Shown here: in pieces, positions 18,100-28,015 of the stretch
Position numbering within the stretch: position 1 is the first letter of the stretch
Layout: the number at the start of each line of letters is the position of its first letter
Source of the DNA: an uncultured Psychrobacter sp.
Lineage (GTDB): Bacteria; Pseudomonadota; Gammaproteobacteria; Pseudomonadales; Moraxellaceae
Reading direction: 5' to 3'
Assembly: GCA_947489525.1 (NCBI GenBank)
Contig: CANLDW010000003.1
Location: forward strand, 248,001-312,000
Length of the DNA: 64,000 nt
Notes under the pieces: generated by a model
Told to the model about the DNA's origin: nothing
What the model saw: only the letters and a program-made list of their open reading frames with translations
Databases searched by the model: none
Program-made: the position numbers and the translations under genes

Positions 18100-18825
18100 A
18101 TGTCGGACAAAAATCCTCGTTACTCTCGTATCTTACTCAAACTCTCAGGCGAAGCCTTAGCGGGCGGCAAAGATATGGGTATTGATACTGAAGTGCTAGA
18201 TAAGATGAGCTTGTCTATTGCACACTTACGAGGGCTTGGGGTGCAAGTCGGTATCGTCGTTGGCGGTGGCAATTTGTATCGCGGGGCGCAACTACAAAAA
18301 GAGGGGCTAGTCGGTCGTGTTACAGGCGATCAGATGGGCATGCTAGCAACGGTTATGAACGGCCTTGCGATGCGCGATGCCCTCGAGCGCCGCAATATCA
18401 AAACGCGCTTGATGTCAGCCCTGCCTATCGGCGAGGTCACCGAAAGCTATAGCAGCCGTAATGCGATTCGTTACCTCAAAAACGGTGAGGTCTGCATCTT
18501 TGTGGCGGGTACTGGTAATCCATTCTTTACCACAGATACGGCTGCCTGTCTGCGTGGTATCGAGATTGAGGCAGGTCTTATCCTAAAGGCAACTAAGGTT
18601 GACGGCGTTTACGACAAAGACCCAAGCTTACATAGCGATGCTAAAAAGTACGATGGTTTGACCTTTGATGAGGTTCTAGAGCAAAAGCTTGGCGTGATGG
18701 ATTTAACCGCCATTGCCTTGTGCCGCGAGCATAATGTACCGCTACAAGTTTTTGATATGACTAAACCCAATGCTTTATTAAATGTCGTTATGGGTGAGAA
18801 CGAAGGCACGCGCGTTTATCATTAA
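18100..18825 (+). CDS. pyrH: Uridylate kinase (UMP kinase)
   Basis: PyrH phosphorylates UMP to UDP in pyrimidine nucleotide synthesis; the bacterial enzyme is a hexamer of the amino-acid-kinase fold. The 241 residues are the normal length. Motifs visible are '[13 protein letters not shown]' (phosphate-binding Lys), '[13 protein letters not shown]' and '[16 protein letters not shown]' (UMP binding), and '[16 protein letters not shown]' near the ATP site. An AAGGTG ribosome site precedes the ATG. It begins the run pyrH-frr-uppS-cdsA-dxr-rseP-bamA-lpxD-fabZ-lpxA; the frr gene follows after 110 bases. Confidence 0.97.
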   Translation: MSDKNPRYSRILLKLSGEALAGGKDMGIDTEVLDKMSLSIAHLRGLGVQVGIVVGGGNLYRGAQLQKEGLVGRVTGDQMGMLATVMNGLAMRDALERRNIKTRLMSALPIGEVTESYSSRNAIRYLKNGEVCIFVAGTGNPFFTTDTAACLRGIEIEAGLILKATKVDGVYDKDPSLHSDAKKYDGLTFDEVLEQKLGVMDLTAIALCREHNVPLQVFDMTKPNALLNVVMGENEGTRVYH

Positions 18826-18935
18826 CACGTGTTTGTTATGCATTCAGGCTCAATGCAGACCCAGTTTGAGCACCACACTTATCTAAATTCTAACTATAAA
18901 AACGAGTTATCGTTAGCGATATATAAGGATACCCA

Positions 18936-19490
18936 ATGATTAAAGAGATTAAACAAGACGGCGAATCGCGCATGCAAAAGACGCTAGAAGCGCTCGATAA
19001 CACCTTTAGTAAAGTACGTACGGGGCGCGCGCATCCCGGCATGTTATCTGGCATTATGGTCAACTATTACGGTGCGGATACGCCCCTGAATCAAGTGGCT
19101 AGTGTCAACGTTGAGGACTCACGTACCTTACTCGTGCAGCCATTTGATCGCACGATGGTGCAAGCGGTCGATAAGGCCATTCGCGAAGCGGATCTGGGTC
19201 TTAACCCTATGACCGCTGACGTCATTCGAGTACCGATGCCAGCACTCACGGAAGAGACGCGCCGTGATATGCAAAAGCTTGCTCGCGGTGAGGCTGAAAA
19301 CAGCCGCGTCTCCATTCGCAATATTCGCCGTGATATGCTAAACGATATTAAAGAGCTAGCAAAAGAAAAAGAGATCTCAGAGGACGATGAGCGCCGCGCT
19401 AGTGACGATATCCAAAAAATCACTGACAAATATATCGAGACGATTGATAGTCGTCTGAGTAAAAAAGAAAGCGACTTGATGGAAGTGTAG
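18936..19490 (+). CDS. frr: Ribosome recycling factor
   Basis: Frr splits post-termination ribosomes together with EF-G. The protein is 184 residues, the standard size, and shows the family blocks '[10 protein letters not shown]', '[13 protein letters not shown]', '[20 protein letters not shown]' and the charged helical end with '[17 protein letters not shown]'. AAGGAT stands 5 bases before the ATG. Position directly after pyrH is the usual one. The 189-base gap to uppS is longer than in many relatives and includes no clear terminator. Confidence 0.97.
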   Translation: MIKEIKQDGESRMQKTLEALDNTFSKVRTGRAHPGMLSGIMVNYYGADTPLNQVASVNVEDSRTLLVQPFDRTMVQAVDKAIREADLGLNPMTADVIRVPMPALTEETRRDMQKLARGEAENSRVSIRNIRRDMLNDIKELAKEKEISEDDERRASDDIQKITDKYIETIDSRLSKKESDLMEV

Positions 19491-19679
19491 TGAGCTGTTG
19501 GGTTGAAGTATATCCATGTGTCAACGCCTGTCCGTAACGATATATTTTAATACCGCTCTTGAATGCAATGTTAATAAACGATGCTGCATTTGCAACTGTA
19601 CGCTTTTTACTGCGTTTGATCATGTATGGCTTAAACGCAGTGACACCTTTTAAACCTCTTATTTCAACTATAAGCAGTC

Positions 19680-20441
19680 ATGCCCATGTCTAGTACCGCC
19701 GGCTCGGCGCCTACCCTTATCCCTCGCCATATCGCTATTATTATGGATGGTAATAACCGCTATGGCAAAGCTCATGGTCTTAGACGCGGCGAAGGGCATT
19801 TAGCAGGCAAAGACGCCTTAGACCCTATTGTTGAGTACTGCGTCGAAACTAAGATTGAGATCTTAACGGTTTTTGCCTTCTCAAGCGAAAACTGGCAGCG
19901 TCCGCCAAGTGAGGTGGCGCTTTTAATGCAGCTTTTAAGCTTGACCATCACTGAGCAGATGCCGCGTATGAAAAAATACGGCATCAGACTGCGTTTTATC
20001 GGTGACCGTCAGCAGCTCAGTTCCGAGCTGCAAGAACAAATGGCTGACGCGGAAGCAAAGACTGCAAATTATAATGCCATGACGTTAGTAATTGCGATCA
20101 GTTACGGCGGTCAGTGGGACATCGCGTATGCCGCGCAACAGCTCGCCGAGCGTGTACAAAGTGGACAGCTACAAGCTGAGGCTGTCGATGAGACTTCGCT
20201 TGGTCAGTATGTACAACTGGCGGATGCGCCTGCGGTCGATATGTTGATTCGTACGGGCGGGGAATATCGGCTATCAAATTTCTTATTGTGGCAGTCCGCT
20301 TACGCTGAGCTATTTTTTACCCCTACGCTATGGCCAAACTTTACAAGTACTGAGCTTGCGCAAATGATAGATGAGTTTGGCAAGCGTCAACGCCGTTTTG
20401 GCAAAACCAGTGAACAGATTATAGTAGGCGATTCGCTTTAA
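19680..20441 (+). CDS. uppS: Undecaprenyl diphosphate synthase (cis-prenyltransferase)
   Basis: UppS condenses isopentenyl diphosphate onto farnesyl diphosphate to make the C55 carrier lipid for peptidoglycan and other envelope polymers. The active-site Asp is in 'IAIIMDGNNRYGKAHG'; further motifs are 'LTVFAFSSENWQRP' and 'VDMLIRTGGEYRLSNFLLWQ', with the substrate-binding Arg residues, and 'YAELFFTPTLWP'. Length 253 is normal. The start may be the ATG at 19680 or the one two codons later; neither has a strong ribosome site. It belongs to the envelope run with cdsA 35 bases downstream. Confidence 0.96.
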   Translation: MPMSSTAGSAPTLIPRHIAIIMDGNNRYGKAHGLRRGEGHLAGKDALDPIVEYCVETKIEILTVFAFSSENWQRPPSEVALLMQLLSLTITEQMPRMKKYGIRLRFIGDRQQLSSELQEQMADAEAKTANYNAMTLVIAISYGGQWDIAYAAQQLAERVQSGQLQAEAVDETSLGQYVQLADAPAVDMLIRTGGEYRLSNFLLWQSAYAELFFTPTLWPNFTSTELAQMIDEFGKRQRRFGKTSEQIIVGDSL

Positions 20442-20476
20442 CTCGCTTCTCCTGTCCTTCAATATATTAAGGCTTG

Positions 20477-21295
20477 ATGCGTATGTGGCAACGGATTAAA
20501 ACGGCAGTTATCCTGATTATTATCGTTGGCATTGCCCTATTTGCGAGCCGAACTCCGGTACTGTTTGCTCCCTTACTCGCTATTGGGGTTATCATCGCTG
20601 CCCATGAGTGGACAAAACTCATGCCCAAGTGGCGTCAGCCTGCTGTATTTGTACTGCTGACGTTAGTTATCACCTTAACATCTTTGATGCTACCTGTGAC
20701 TTGGGTTGTTTGGTGGGCGATGTCGCTTGTCATTTGGTTGATGGCGCTATCATGGGTGCGCAAATTCCCCATCCATACTCACTGGTATGGTAGAAAGCTT
20801 GGCTTGATGGGTGTTGTCATTTTGACTGCGGCTATTACCGCTATGTTTTACTTGTGGCAACAGTCTGCATGGTGGCTACTCTATGTCTTTTTGATGGTGT
20901 GGTGCGCGGATAGTGGCGCCTATTTTGTTGGGCGTAAGCTTGGTCGACGAAAGATGGCACCTAACGTCTCACCTAATAAGAGCATGGAAGGACTAGCAGG
21001 CGGTCTTGTAACGGGTCTGATCGTGGTTATCGCAATTAGCGTTTTTAAACTGCAATTGACTGGTGTGGCACTCGTCGCCTTTATCGCTTTATCCGCTTTA
21101 ACGATACTAGCGTCCGTACTTGGCGATTTGTTTGAATCTATGCTCAAACGCCGTGCTAAAGTTAAAGATTCAGGAACCATATTGCCAGGTCACGGCGGAG
21201 TGCTGGATCGTATCGACTCCTTGCTGTCTGCTACGCCGCTATTTGCGCTTGGTTTTTGGGGTTTGCAGCACTTAGGACTACTGGTGGTTTCTTAG
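20477..21295 (+). CDS. cdsA: Phosphatidate cytidylyltransferase
   Basis: CdsA converts phosphatidic acid and CTP to CDP-diacylglycerol, the precursor of all phospholipids, in the inner membrane. The protein (272 residues) has about seven or eight membrane segments and the family signature near its C-terminus, 'VLGDLFESMLKRRAKVKDSGTILPGHGGVLDRIDSLL' in shortened form: SMLKRRAKVKDSG followed by PGHGGVLDRIDS. The ORF track opens at a TTG at 20474; the ATG at 20477 with AAGG four bases upstream is the more likely start, and ATG 20483 is also possible. It follows uppS closely, and dxr follows. Confidence 0.94.
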   Translation: MRMWQRIKTAVILIIIVGIALFASRTPVLFAPLLAIGVIIAAHEWTKLMPKWRQPAVFVLLTLVITLTSLMLPVTWVVWWAMSLVIWLMALSWVRKFPIHTHWYGRKLGLMGVVILTAAITAMFYLWQQSAWWLLYVFLMVWCADSGAYFVGRKLGRRKMAPNVSPNKSMEGLAGGLVTGLIVVIAISVFKLQLTGVALVAFIALSALTILASVLGDLFESMLKRRAKVKDSGTILPGHGGVLDRIDSLLSATPLFALGFWGLQHLGLLVVS

Positions 21296-21387
21296 GACTA
21301 TTGGTTGCTTAATACGCAGCAAATTCTGTGTTCTTCAATAAAATTTGTATATTTTAATCATTTTATTCATTGACCCAAAGGCTCGTT

Positions 21388-22590
21388 ATGACTCAACGCA
21401 TCGCTGTCCTTGGCGCAACCGGCTCAATTGGTGATAGTACGTTAGCTATATTGGCAATGCATCCTGACGAGTTTGACGTGTACGCTTTATCTGGCCATCA
21501 GCGCTTAGATAAATTACTCATTTTATGTCAGCAGTTTCGCCCGCAGCGCGTTTGTGTCCCTACGGCTGCTACTCACGATTTTGCTAAACGCTTACAGAAC
21601 GCAGGGTTAGATACTGACGTAGTAGGCGGTGAGACAGGGCTGATTGATATCGCTACCGACAATCAGACTGATACCCTAGTCGCTGCTATTGTGGGAGCGG
21701 CCGGTCTGCCCTCAACTTTAGCGGCAGCACGGGCAGGCAAGCGTATCTTATTAGCGAATAAAGAGGCGCTAGTGATGGCGGGTGCGGTCATGACAAACGC
21801 CGTAAAAATGCATAATGCGACCCTACTGCCTCTAGACTCTGAGCACAATGCTATCTTTCAGTGTCTGCCGCCTGAGATTCAGCGAGATACCACACAGATC
21901 CATGCGCCAAAATATGGGGTGCGCAAGCTGTGGTTGACAGCCTCTGGCGGGCCGTTTTTGCAGCAGACATTTGCGCAAATGCAGCAAGCAGGGGTCGCTG
22001 AGGCGATTAAACATCCTAACTGGTCAATGGGTCAAAAGATCTCCGTTGACTCAGCGACGATGATGAACAAGGGCTTAGAGTTGATTGAAGCCTGTCATTT
22101 ATTTGATTTAAGCGAAGATAAGATAAATGTCGTCATCCATCCGCAAAGCATTATCCACTCAATGGTAGAGTATAGCGATGGCAGCTTTTTGGCGCAGCTG
22201 GGCAGTCCAGATATGAAGACCCCGATCGCGCACGCACTTAGCTACCCTGAGCGTATGGATAGTGGCTCGCAACCTTTAGATCTTTATGCACTAAGTGGAC
22301 TTGAGTTTATAGAGCCTGACTTGCAAAAGTTTGCTTGCTTGCGCCTTGCTCGTACCGCCATGCAAGCGGGTACCCAAGCCACTATTGTTCTCAATGCGGC
22401 TAATGAGAGAGCGGTTTCAGCATTTTTAGCTGGTCGTATTCGCTTAACTGATATTGCTGATATTAATGAGCAAGCCCTCAATCAGGTATCGACTGGTTCT
22501 TTGGGGCACGATGCAGATATTGAAGAGATTATGGCGATTGATAAAGTTGCGCGCAAGCGTACTGATACATTGATTATGAAACTCGCTTAA
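21388..22590 (+). CDS. dxr: 1-deoxy-D-xylulose 5-phosphate reductoisomerase
   Basis: Dxr makes 2-C-methyl-D-erythritol 4-phosphate from DXP with NADPH, the committed step of the MEP isoprenoid pathway that feeds UppS; it is the target of fosmidomycin. The NADPH fold is 'IAVLGATGSIGDSTLA'; 'LLANKEALVMAG', 'LPLDSEHNAIFQ' and 'GQKISVDSATMMNKGLE' carry the metal and substrate ligands. From the ATG at 21388 (AAAGG 6 bases upstream) it is 400 residues, normal for the family; the ORF-track start is an upstream TTG. It sits between cdsA and rseP. Confidence 0.96.
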   Translation: MTQRIAVLGATGSIGDSTLAILAMHPDEFDVYALSGHQRLDKLLILCQQFRPQRVCVPTAATHDFAKRLQNAGLDTDVVGGETGLIDIATDNQTDTLVAAIVGAAGLPSTLAAARAGKRILLANKEALVMAGAVMTNAVKMHNATLLPLDSEHNAIFQCLPPEIQRDTTQIHAPKYGVRKLWLTASGGPFLQQTFAQMQQAGVAEAIKHPNWSMGQKISVDSATMMNKGLELIEACHLFDLSEDKINVVIHPQSIIHSMVEYSDGSFLAQLGSPDMKTPIAHALSYPERMDSGSQPLDLYALSGLEFIEPDLQKFACLRLARTAMQAGTQATIVLNAANERAVSAFLAGRIRLTDIADINEQALNQVSTGSLGHDADIEEIMAIDKVARKRTDTLIMKLA

Positions 22591-22757
22591 GTGCTAATGT
22601 TAAGTGCTAGGCTTGAGTGCTAAGCAGTTAGATAATGTTTTACTTATACTGTCAGTTTAGTCAATCCTCTCGTGAGGATATGGCGTATAATAACGAGCTA
22701 AGCTGTAATCACTATTTATTATGAATAAGCTTAGCCCATAGGCAGCGGGAGAAGGTA

Positions 22758-24161
22758 ATGACGTTGTTATTAACGCTTTTGGCAGCAATATTTGTACTCG
22801 GTCCTCTTATTGCCTTACATGAGTGGGGGCATTACATTGTAGCGCGTTTATGCGGCGTCAAGGTGCTAACCTATTCTATAGGTTTTGGGCCCAAGCTCTT
22901 TGGCTGGACGAGCAAAAAAACAGGTATTGATTATCGCGTATCTGCACTGCCACTGGGCGGTTATGTCAAAATGCTTGATGAGCGCGAAGGTGAAGTAGCA
23001 CCTAGCGAGCGCCACTTAGCGTTTAATCAGCAGCCTCCGCTAAAGAAGATTGCTATCGTGGCGGCAGGGCCACTCATGAACTTTATTATTGCGATTGCAC
23101 TGTTTTGGGTGTTATTTTTGACGCCATCAGAGCAATTAGCAACTAAGGTTGGACAGATATTACCAAATACTCCTGCAGCAAGTGCGCAGCTACCTGTCGC
23201 TGATAAAATAATAGCGATTGATGGTCATGACGTCCAAACTTGGGAGGAGATCAACTATCGCCTCGCTGGACGAATGGGTGAGACGGGCAATATTAATGTC
23301 ACCTTATTATCACAGACATCAAACGATACAGTCAATGACGTTACAACTAGGCGTCCAGGCGCGCATACTTATCAGGTATCTGTAACGCGCTTTATGCAGG
23401 GTCAGGATCAAGGCAAGGATGCTCTTAGCAGTTTTGGCGTTTTGCCATGGCAGCCTACTATTGCCCCTATAATTGGCGAGCTTGCTCCAGATGGTGCAGC
23501 AAAGCGTCAAGGACTACAAGTTGGCGACCGCATCACTGCTATTAATGGGAATGAGATAAACGACTGGATCAGTGTCACGCGTATTATAAAAGACAACCCT
23601 GAGGTTTTACTTAATTTTGCAGTAGTGCGTGATGGACAACCCGTTACTTTGCAGATTATGCCACAAGGTAAAAAGGATAATTTAGGTAATGATTACGGGC
23701 AGATCGGCGCTATGGTGGCTGAGACTGATATCGTTGTTCCTGAAGACTACAAAGCCACTATCGTATACGGTCCAGGCGAGGCGATTGTTAAGTCCTTTCA
23801 AAAGACAGAACAGCTTGCTGTTATGACTATAAGCTCGATGGGTAAGATGCTCTCAGGTATGATAGGTTTGGATAATTTATCAGGTCCTATTACGATAGCG
23901 AAAGTTGCCAAACAAAGCTTTGATATCAGTTGGAAGATGGTATTATCTACTGCTGCTCTCATTAGTTTAAGCCTTGCCGTACTCAATCTATTGCCTATTC
24001 CGGTGCTTGATGGTGGGCACATTTTGTATTACATGATAGAGCTGGTTCGAGGTAAACCCTTATCTGAGAGCGTACAAATAGCGGGACTAAATATCGGTCT
24101 ACTCTTGCTGGCAGGTTTCATGGTGTTAGCAATTGGTAATGATATTAGCCGTCTGTTCTAA
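22758..24161 (+). CDS. rseP: Site-2 zinc metalloprotease RseP
   Basis: RseP is an inner-membrane protease that cuts anti-sigma factor remnants within the membrane during envelope stress and clears signal peptides. The zinc motif HExxH is 'LHEWGHYIVARL' in the first membrane segment; the third ligand lies in 'NLLPIPVLDGGHIL' near the C-terminus. Two PDZ regions are visible in the periplasmic part ('ILPNTPAASAQLPVADKI' and 'GELAPDGAAKRQGLQVGD'). At 467 residues it is slightly longer than the E. coli enzyme (450). AGAAGG lies just before the ATG. It is followed by bamA after 274 bases, which may hold a promoter of its own. Confidence 0.95.
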   Translation: MTLLLTLLAAIFVLGPLIALHEWGHYIVARLCGVKVLTYSIGFGPKLFGWTSKKTGIDYRVSALPLGGYVKMLDEREGEVAPSERHLAFNQQPPLKKIAIVAAGPLMNFIIAIALFWVLFLTPSEQLATKVGQILPNTPAASAQLPVADKIIAIDGHDVQTWEEINYRLAGRMGETGNINVTLLSQTSNDTVNDVTTRRPGAHTYQVSVTRFMQGQDQGKDALSSFGVLPWQPTIAPIIGELAPDGAAKRQGLQVGDRITAINGNEINDWISVTRIIKDNPEVLLNFAVVRDGQPVTLQIMPQGKKDNLGNDYGQIGAMVAETDIVVPEDYKATIVYGPGEAIVKSFQKTEQLAVMTISSMGKMLSGMIGLDNLSGPITIAKVAKQSFDISWKMVLSTAALISLSLAVLNLLPIPVLDGGHILYYMIELVRGKPLSESVQIAGLNIGLLLLAGFMVLAIGNDISRLF

Positions 24162-24435
24162 TGTTATGCCTTCTACTCAACTCATATAAGTACGTAGATT
24201 TAATGGTTTAGAGCTTAAAGCGCTTTTTGGTTTAGAACGATCACCTAGCGCATTTGTGTCGCTGCTGCTGTACTAATCATAATTTTTAGTTTATTTTATG
24301 ACGCGTTTTATATAAAGTGTCTTGAGTCTGCAAGCGCCATAAATAACAGACGCAAATGATGCGTTGTGAGCTTGAGCAGATGATAGGTGCTTTTTAACTT
24401 AACTTAAGCAAGTTTTTTATTGACGGATAGTGTTT

Positions 24436-26868
24436 ATGCGTACGCCTTTATTTATGAGCGCGGCTGGGTTGCCGTTAGTTGTAGCTATGATGAGCATGCC
24501 TGTACAGGCCGCAGAGTTTGTGGTCACTGATATCGGTTTTACTGGTCTACAACGCTTAACCCCTGACAGTCTCTATCCAGTATTGCCTATTGAAGTCGGT
24601 GATACGGTAACGGATGCAAGTCTTGCAGCGAGTATTAAAGCGCTATATGCCACAAACAATTTTGCTAATATTCAAAGCCGAGTCGAGGGTAGCGCCCTGC
24701 GTTTTGATGTACTTGAGCGTCCCACTATTGCTGAGGTCAACTTTGAGGGCAATAAGCTTATACCTGAGGAAGGTCTAGAACAAGGTCTGCAAAATGCAGG
24801 ACTTGCTGTAGGCGATGTACTACAACAAGCCACCTTACAAGGTGTTGCCAACGAGCTGCAACAGCAGTACATTAGCCAAGGCTATTACAATAGTAATATT
24901 GAGGTCGAACAGACGCTACTTGACGGTAACCGTGTTAAGTTAGATATTCGTTTTATTGAAGGCAAACCTGCCAAAGTAGTCGATATCAATATCATCGGTA
25001 ATCAGCACTTTAGCGATGAGCAGATTAAAGATGTTTTTGCGGTAAAAGAATCATCATGGACTCGGTTTTTATCCAAGTCCGATCGCTACGCGCAAGAGAA
25101 GTTAGCTGCTAGTCTTGAGAATCTAAAAGCCCTGTACCAAAATGATGGTTATGTACGCTTTGAGGTCGATAACGCCGTCCTTAACATCAGTGAAGATAAG
25201 CGTAATGTCTTTATTGAGATCAGCTTGAGCGAAGGTGAGCAATATCAGTTTGGTGAAGTAAACTTTTTGGGTAAACCTACCTTTGATGTCAATGAGCTGG
25301 ACGAGTTAGTAACGTTTAATTCAAATGAGCAGTACTCACAAGCTGAGCTGGATGCCACAACCGCCGCGCTTAAAAATCGCTACGGCAATGAAGGCTTTTA
25401 TTTAGCACAAGTAAGACCTGTACCGCGGATCAACGATGAGACGCGAGTAGTCGATGTCGATTACTATATTGATCCTGCAAGACCCATTTACGTGCGCCGT
25501 ATCAACTTCTCGGGTAACCTAAAGACACAGGATGAAGTCCTGCGCCGCGAGATGCGTCAGCTTGAGAGCGCACTTGCTTCTAATGAAAAAATTCAGCTAT
25601 CACGTGCACGTCTGCTACGTACAGGATTTTTTAAAACTGTCGATGTGGATGTAACACCTGTCCCTAATCAGCCTGACCAAGTGGATGTAAACTTTACAGT
25701 TGAAGAACAACCTTCAGGCAGTTCAACGATTGCAGCGGGTTATTCACAAAGTGGCGGGGTAACGTTTCAGCTAGATTTAACCCAAAATAACTTTATGGGT
25801 ACAGGTAACCGTGTACAGGCAGGACTTGCGCGCTCAGAAACTCGTGATTCTTATAGCTTAGGATATACTGACCCTTACTTTACAGAAAATGGCGTATCGC
25901 AAGGGGTCAGCGCTTATTATCGCGAGACCAAGTTTGATGATCGAAATGTCAGTAATTATGTGACGGATTCTTACGGTGCAACGCTCAATTATAGTTATCC
26001 AGTTGATGAAACCAAACGTGTTAGTGCAGGTATTAATATCGATAATACTGATGTACGGGGCGGGCGCCGTTTAGGGGTCTCAAACGTACAGCAAATCATC
26101 GACGATGGTGGTAGCTTTGAGAACTTTACTGGTGAGTTTGAGGGACGTACAGGTTTTAAAAACGATTACACCACTTATAACCTGCTCTTTGGTTGGGATT
26201 ATAGTACCCTTGATCGTCCCGTATTTCCAACCAAGGGCATGAGTCATGCAGTAGATGCTACAATTGGTTTGGGCGACGCTGAATACCAAAAAGTTATTTA
26301 CCGCGGCAATGTCTATTATCCTATCTATAAAGACGTCATTGCGCGTGGCTATACTAAGCTTGGCTATGGTAATGATCTGCCTTTTTATGAGAACTTTTAT
26401 GCTGGTGGTTATGGCTCGGTTAGAGGTTATGAGTCATCAACTTTAGGTCCGCAGTCTAAGTCGTACAGCGATGCGATAAACGGTTTAGATCGTTTTCGTG
26501 ATGAAGAAGTAGGGGGTAACGCGCTTGCGACCTTTGGTACTGAGCTCATACTTCCGGTACCTTTCAAAGGCGATTGGGCAGATCAAGTACGTCCAGTATT
26601 GTTTGCAGAAGGCGGGCAGGTGTTTGATACCGATAATAGAGAAGATCGTGACTTTATTGATCCTAATACCGGTGAACCTATTCTCAATGCTGATGGCAGT
26701 ACGGTAAAGCTACTCAAGCAAGATAAAGATCTACGCTTTAGTGCAGGGGTTGGTGTTACTTGGTATACGCCTATTGGTCCTATTTCACTGAGTTATGCTG
26801 TACCGATTGGCGATAAAGAGCAAGACGAGACTGAAAACGTCCAGTTCCAAATCGGTAGTACGTTCTAG
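24436..26868 (+). CDS. bamA: Outer membrane protein assembly factor BamA
   Basis: BamA is the core of the BAM complex that inserts beta-barrel proteins in the outer membrane. A signal peptide ends 'MSMPVQAAEF'. Five POTRA domains (about residues 24-425) precede a C-terminal 16-strand barrel; the conserved barrel motif is 'GSVRGYESSTLGP'. The protein ends 'VQFQIGSTF' with the C-terminal Phe typical of outer-membrane proteins. From the ATG at 24436 it is 810 residues, as in E. coli; the ORF track starts at a GTG two codons earlier. Unlike in E. coli, no skp gene follows; lpxD begins 83 bases downstream. Confidence 0.97.
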   Translation: MRTPLFMSAAGLPLVVAMMSMPVQAAEFVVTDIGFTGLQRLTPDSLYPVLPIEVGDTVTDASLAASIKALYATNNFANIQSRVEGSALRFDVLERPTIAEVNFEGNKLIPEEGLEQGLQNAGLAVGDVLQQATLQGVANELQQQYISQGYYNSNIEVEQTLLDGNRVKLDIRFIEGKPAKVVDINIIGNQHFSDEQIKDVFAVKESSWTRFLSKSDRYAQEKLAASLENLKALYQNDGYVRFEVDNAVLNISEDKRNVFIEISLSEGEQYQFGEVNFLGKPTFDVNELDELVTFNSNEQYSQAELDATTAALKNRYGNEGFYLAQVRPVPRINDETRVVDVDYYIDPARPIYVRRINFSGNLKTQDEVLRREMRQLESALASNEKIQLSRARLLRTGFFKTVDVDVTPVPNQPDQVDVNFTVEEQPSGSSTIAAGYSQSGGVTFQLDLTQNNFMGTGNRVQAGLARSETRDSYSLGYTDPYFTENGVSQGVSAYYRETKFDDRNVSNYVTDSYGATLNYSYPVDETKRVSAGINIDNTDVRGGRRLGVSNVQQIIDDGGSFENFTGEFEGRTGFKNDYTTYNLLFGWDYSTLDRPVFPTKGMSHAVDATIGLGDAEYQKVIYRGNVYYPIYKDVIARGYTKLGYGNDLPFYENFYAGGYGSVRGYESSTLGPQSKSYSDAINGLDRFRDEEVGGNALATFGTELILPVPFKGDWADQVRPVLFAEGGQVFDTDNREDRDFIDPNTGEPILNADGSTVKLLKQDKDLRFSAGVGVTWYTPIGPISLSYAVPIGDKEQDETENVQFQIGSTF

Positions 26869-26890
26869 TTAAGTTATTAGCCCGTTACAG

Positions 26891-26919
26891 ATCGCCAGAG
26901 TGAGTATCAATCTGGCGAT
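26891..26919 (+). other. Hairpin between bamA and lpxD
   Basis: ATCGCCAG-n13-CTGGCGAT is a perfect 8-base stem about 20 bases after the bamA stop. No T run follows, so it is not a standard terminator; it may stabilise the bamA message end or reduce read-through into lpxD. Confidence 0.5.
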
Positions 26920-26951
26920 TGTCATATTCACCCACCATACTTATATTTATT

Positions 26952-27968
26952 ATGATAACGATTGAGCAACTTATCACTCAAATTGAGAAGCGTCAGCCTG
27001 TCCTTAATAAGACTGAGATTAGTACGGAAAATCTGCATTTAACCTTAAGCGGTATTGGCAGCTTAGTAGATGCCGATCAGACACAGCTTAGCTTTTTGGC
27101 AGATCCGCACTATGCCTCAAGCTTGGCTAGCAGCGTGGCAGGTGCAATACTCGTTACAGAAGCGTACCGCGAGCAAGTACCAGCAGGCAGTGTCGCTTTA
27201 GTCGTTACAACGCCTTACTTAGCTTATGCGAGCAGTAGTCAGCTGTTTGCGCCTAAGAATCCAGCCTCTCATATACACTCAACAGCGGTGATCGCTGACA
27301 GTGCCGTGATAGATCCGCAGGTGCATATTGGTGCTTTTTGTGTGATTGGTGAAGGTGTCCATATTGGTGCACGCAGTGTTCTTAATGCTCACGTAGTTAT
27401 TGAAGAGAGTACGGTGATTGGTACGGACTGCGTTATTAAGTCTCAAGTCGTTATCGGTCATCACTGTGTAATTGGCAATCATGTCAGAGTGCATGCTGGT
27501 GCGAGTATAGGTTCTGAGGGTTTTGGTTTTGCGCCAACACAGGATCCAAGCAGTGAGGGTTGGGAGCGTATTGCTCAACTTGGCCGTGTGATTATAGGCA
27601 ACAACGTACGTATCGGTAGTAATAGCTGTATTGATCGCGGCGCAATTGATGATACGGTCATTGAAGATCATGTTATCATTGACAACGTCGTCCAAATCGC
27701 ACACAACGTTCACATTGGCGCAGGCACCGCTATCGCAGCGCAAACTGGTATTGCTGGTAGCACCACTATAGGTCGCCGCTGTATTATAGGCGGCGCGGTT
27801 GGTATTACTGGTCATATTGATATTGCAGATGATGTTGTGTTGTCAGGTATGTCTATGGTGACTAAATCCATCAAGAGCGCAGGCAGTTATTCGTCGGGCG
27901 TTCCAGTAATGCCAACTGCCAACTGGCGCCGCGCTGCAGTACGTTTTCGCCAACTCAGCCGCAATTAG
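26952..27968 (+). CDS. lpxD: UDP-3-O-(3-hydroxyacyl)glucosamine N-acyltransferase
   Basis: LpxD adds the second hydroxyacyl chain in lipid A synthesis, working as a left-handed beta-helix trimer in the cytoplasm. The N-terminal uridine-binding domain is followed by many hexapeptide repeats (from about residue 105, for example 'VIDPQVHIGAFCVIGEGVHIG'). The catalytic His is expected in 'VQIAHNVHIG'. The family end 'YSSGVPVMPTANWRRAAVRFRQL' is clear. From the ATG at 26952 it is 338 residues, normal; the ORF track starts at an upstream TTG. No good ribosome site is visible, so translation may depend on the upstream structure. Confidence 0.95.
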   Translation: MITIEQLITQIEKRQPVLNKTEISTENLHLTLSGIGSLVDADQTQLSFLADPHYASSLASSVAGAILVTEAYREQVPAGSVALVVTTPYLAYASSSQLFAPKNPASHIHSTAVIADSAVIDPQVHIGAFCVIGEGVHIGARSVLNAHVVIEESTVIGTDCVIKSQVVIGHHCVIGNHVRVHAGASIGSEGFGFAPTQDPSSEGWERIAQLGRVIIGNNVRIGSNSCIDRGAIDDTVIEDHVIIDNVVQIAHNVHIGAGTAIAAQTGIAGSTTIGRRCIIGGAVGITGHIDIADDVVLSGMSMVTKSIKSAGSYSSGVPVMPTANWRRAAVRFRQLSRN

Positions 27969-28015
27969 TTTTATTACTTGTACGCCCTTTAGATACACAG
28001 CAAGGATGCATCGCT

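Noticed and set aside
27279-27815. 178-aa ORF antisense to lpxD
   Set aside because: It mirrors the hexapeptide repeats of lpxD (Asn/Thr-rich by codon complement) and has no ribosome site.
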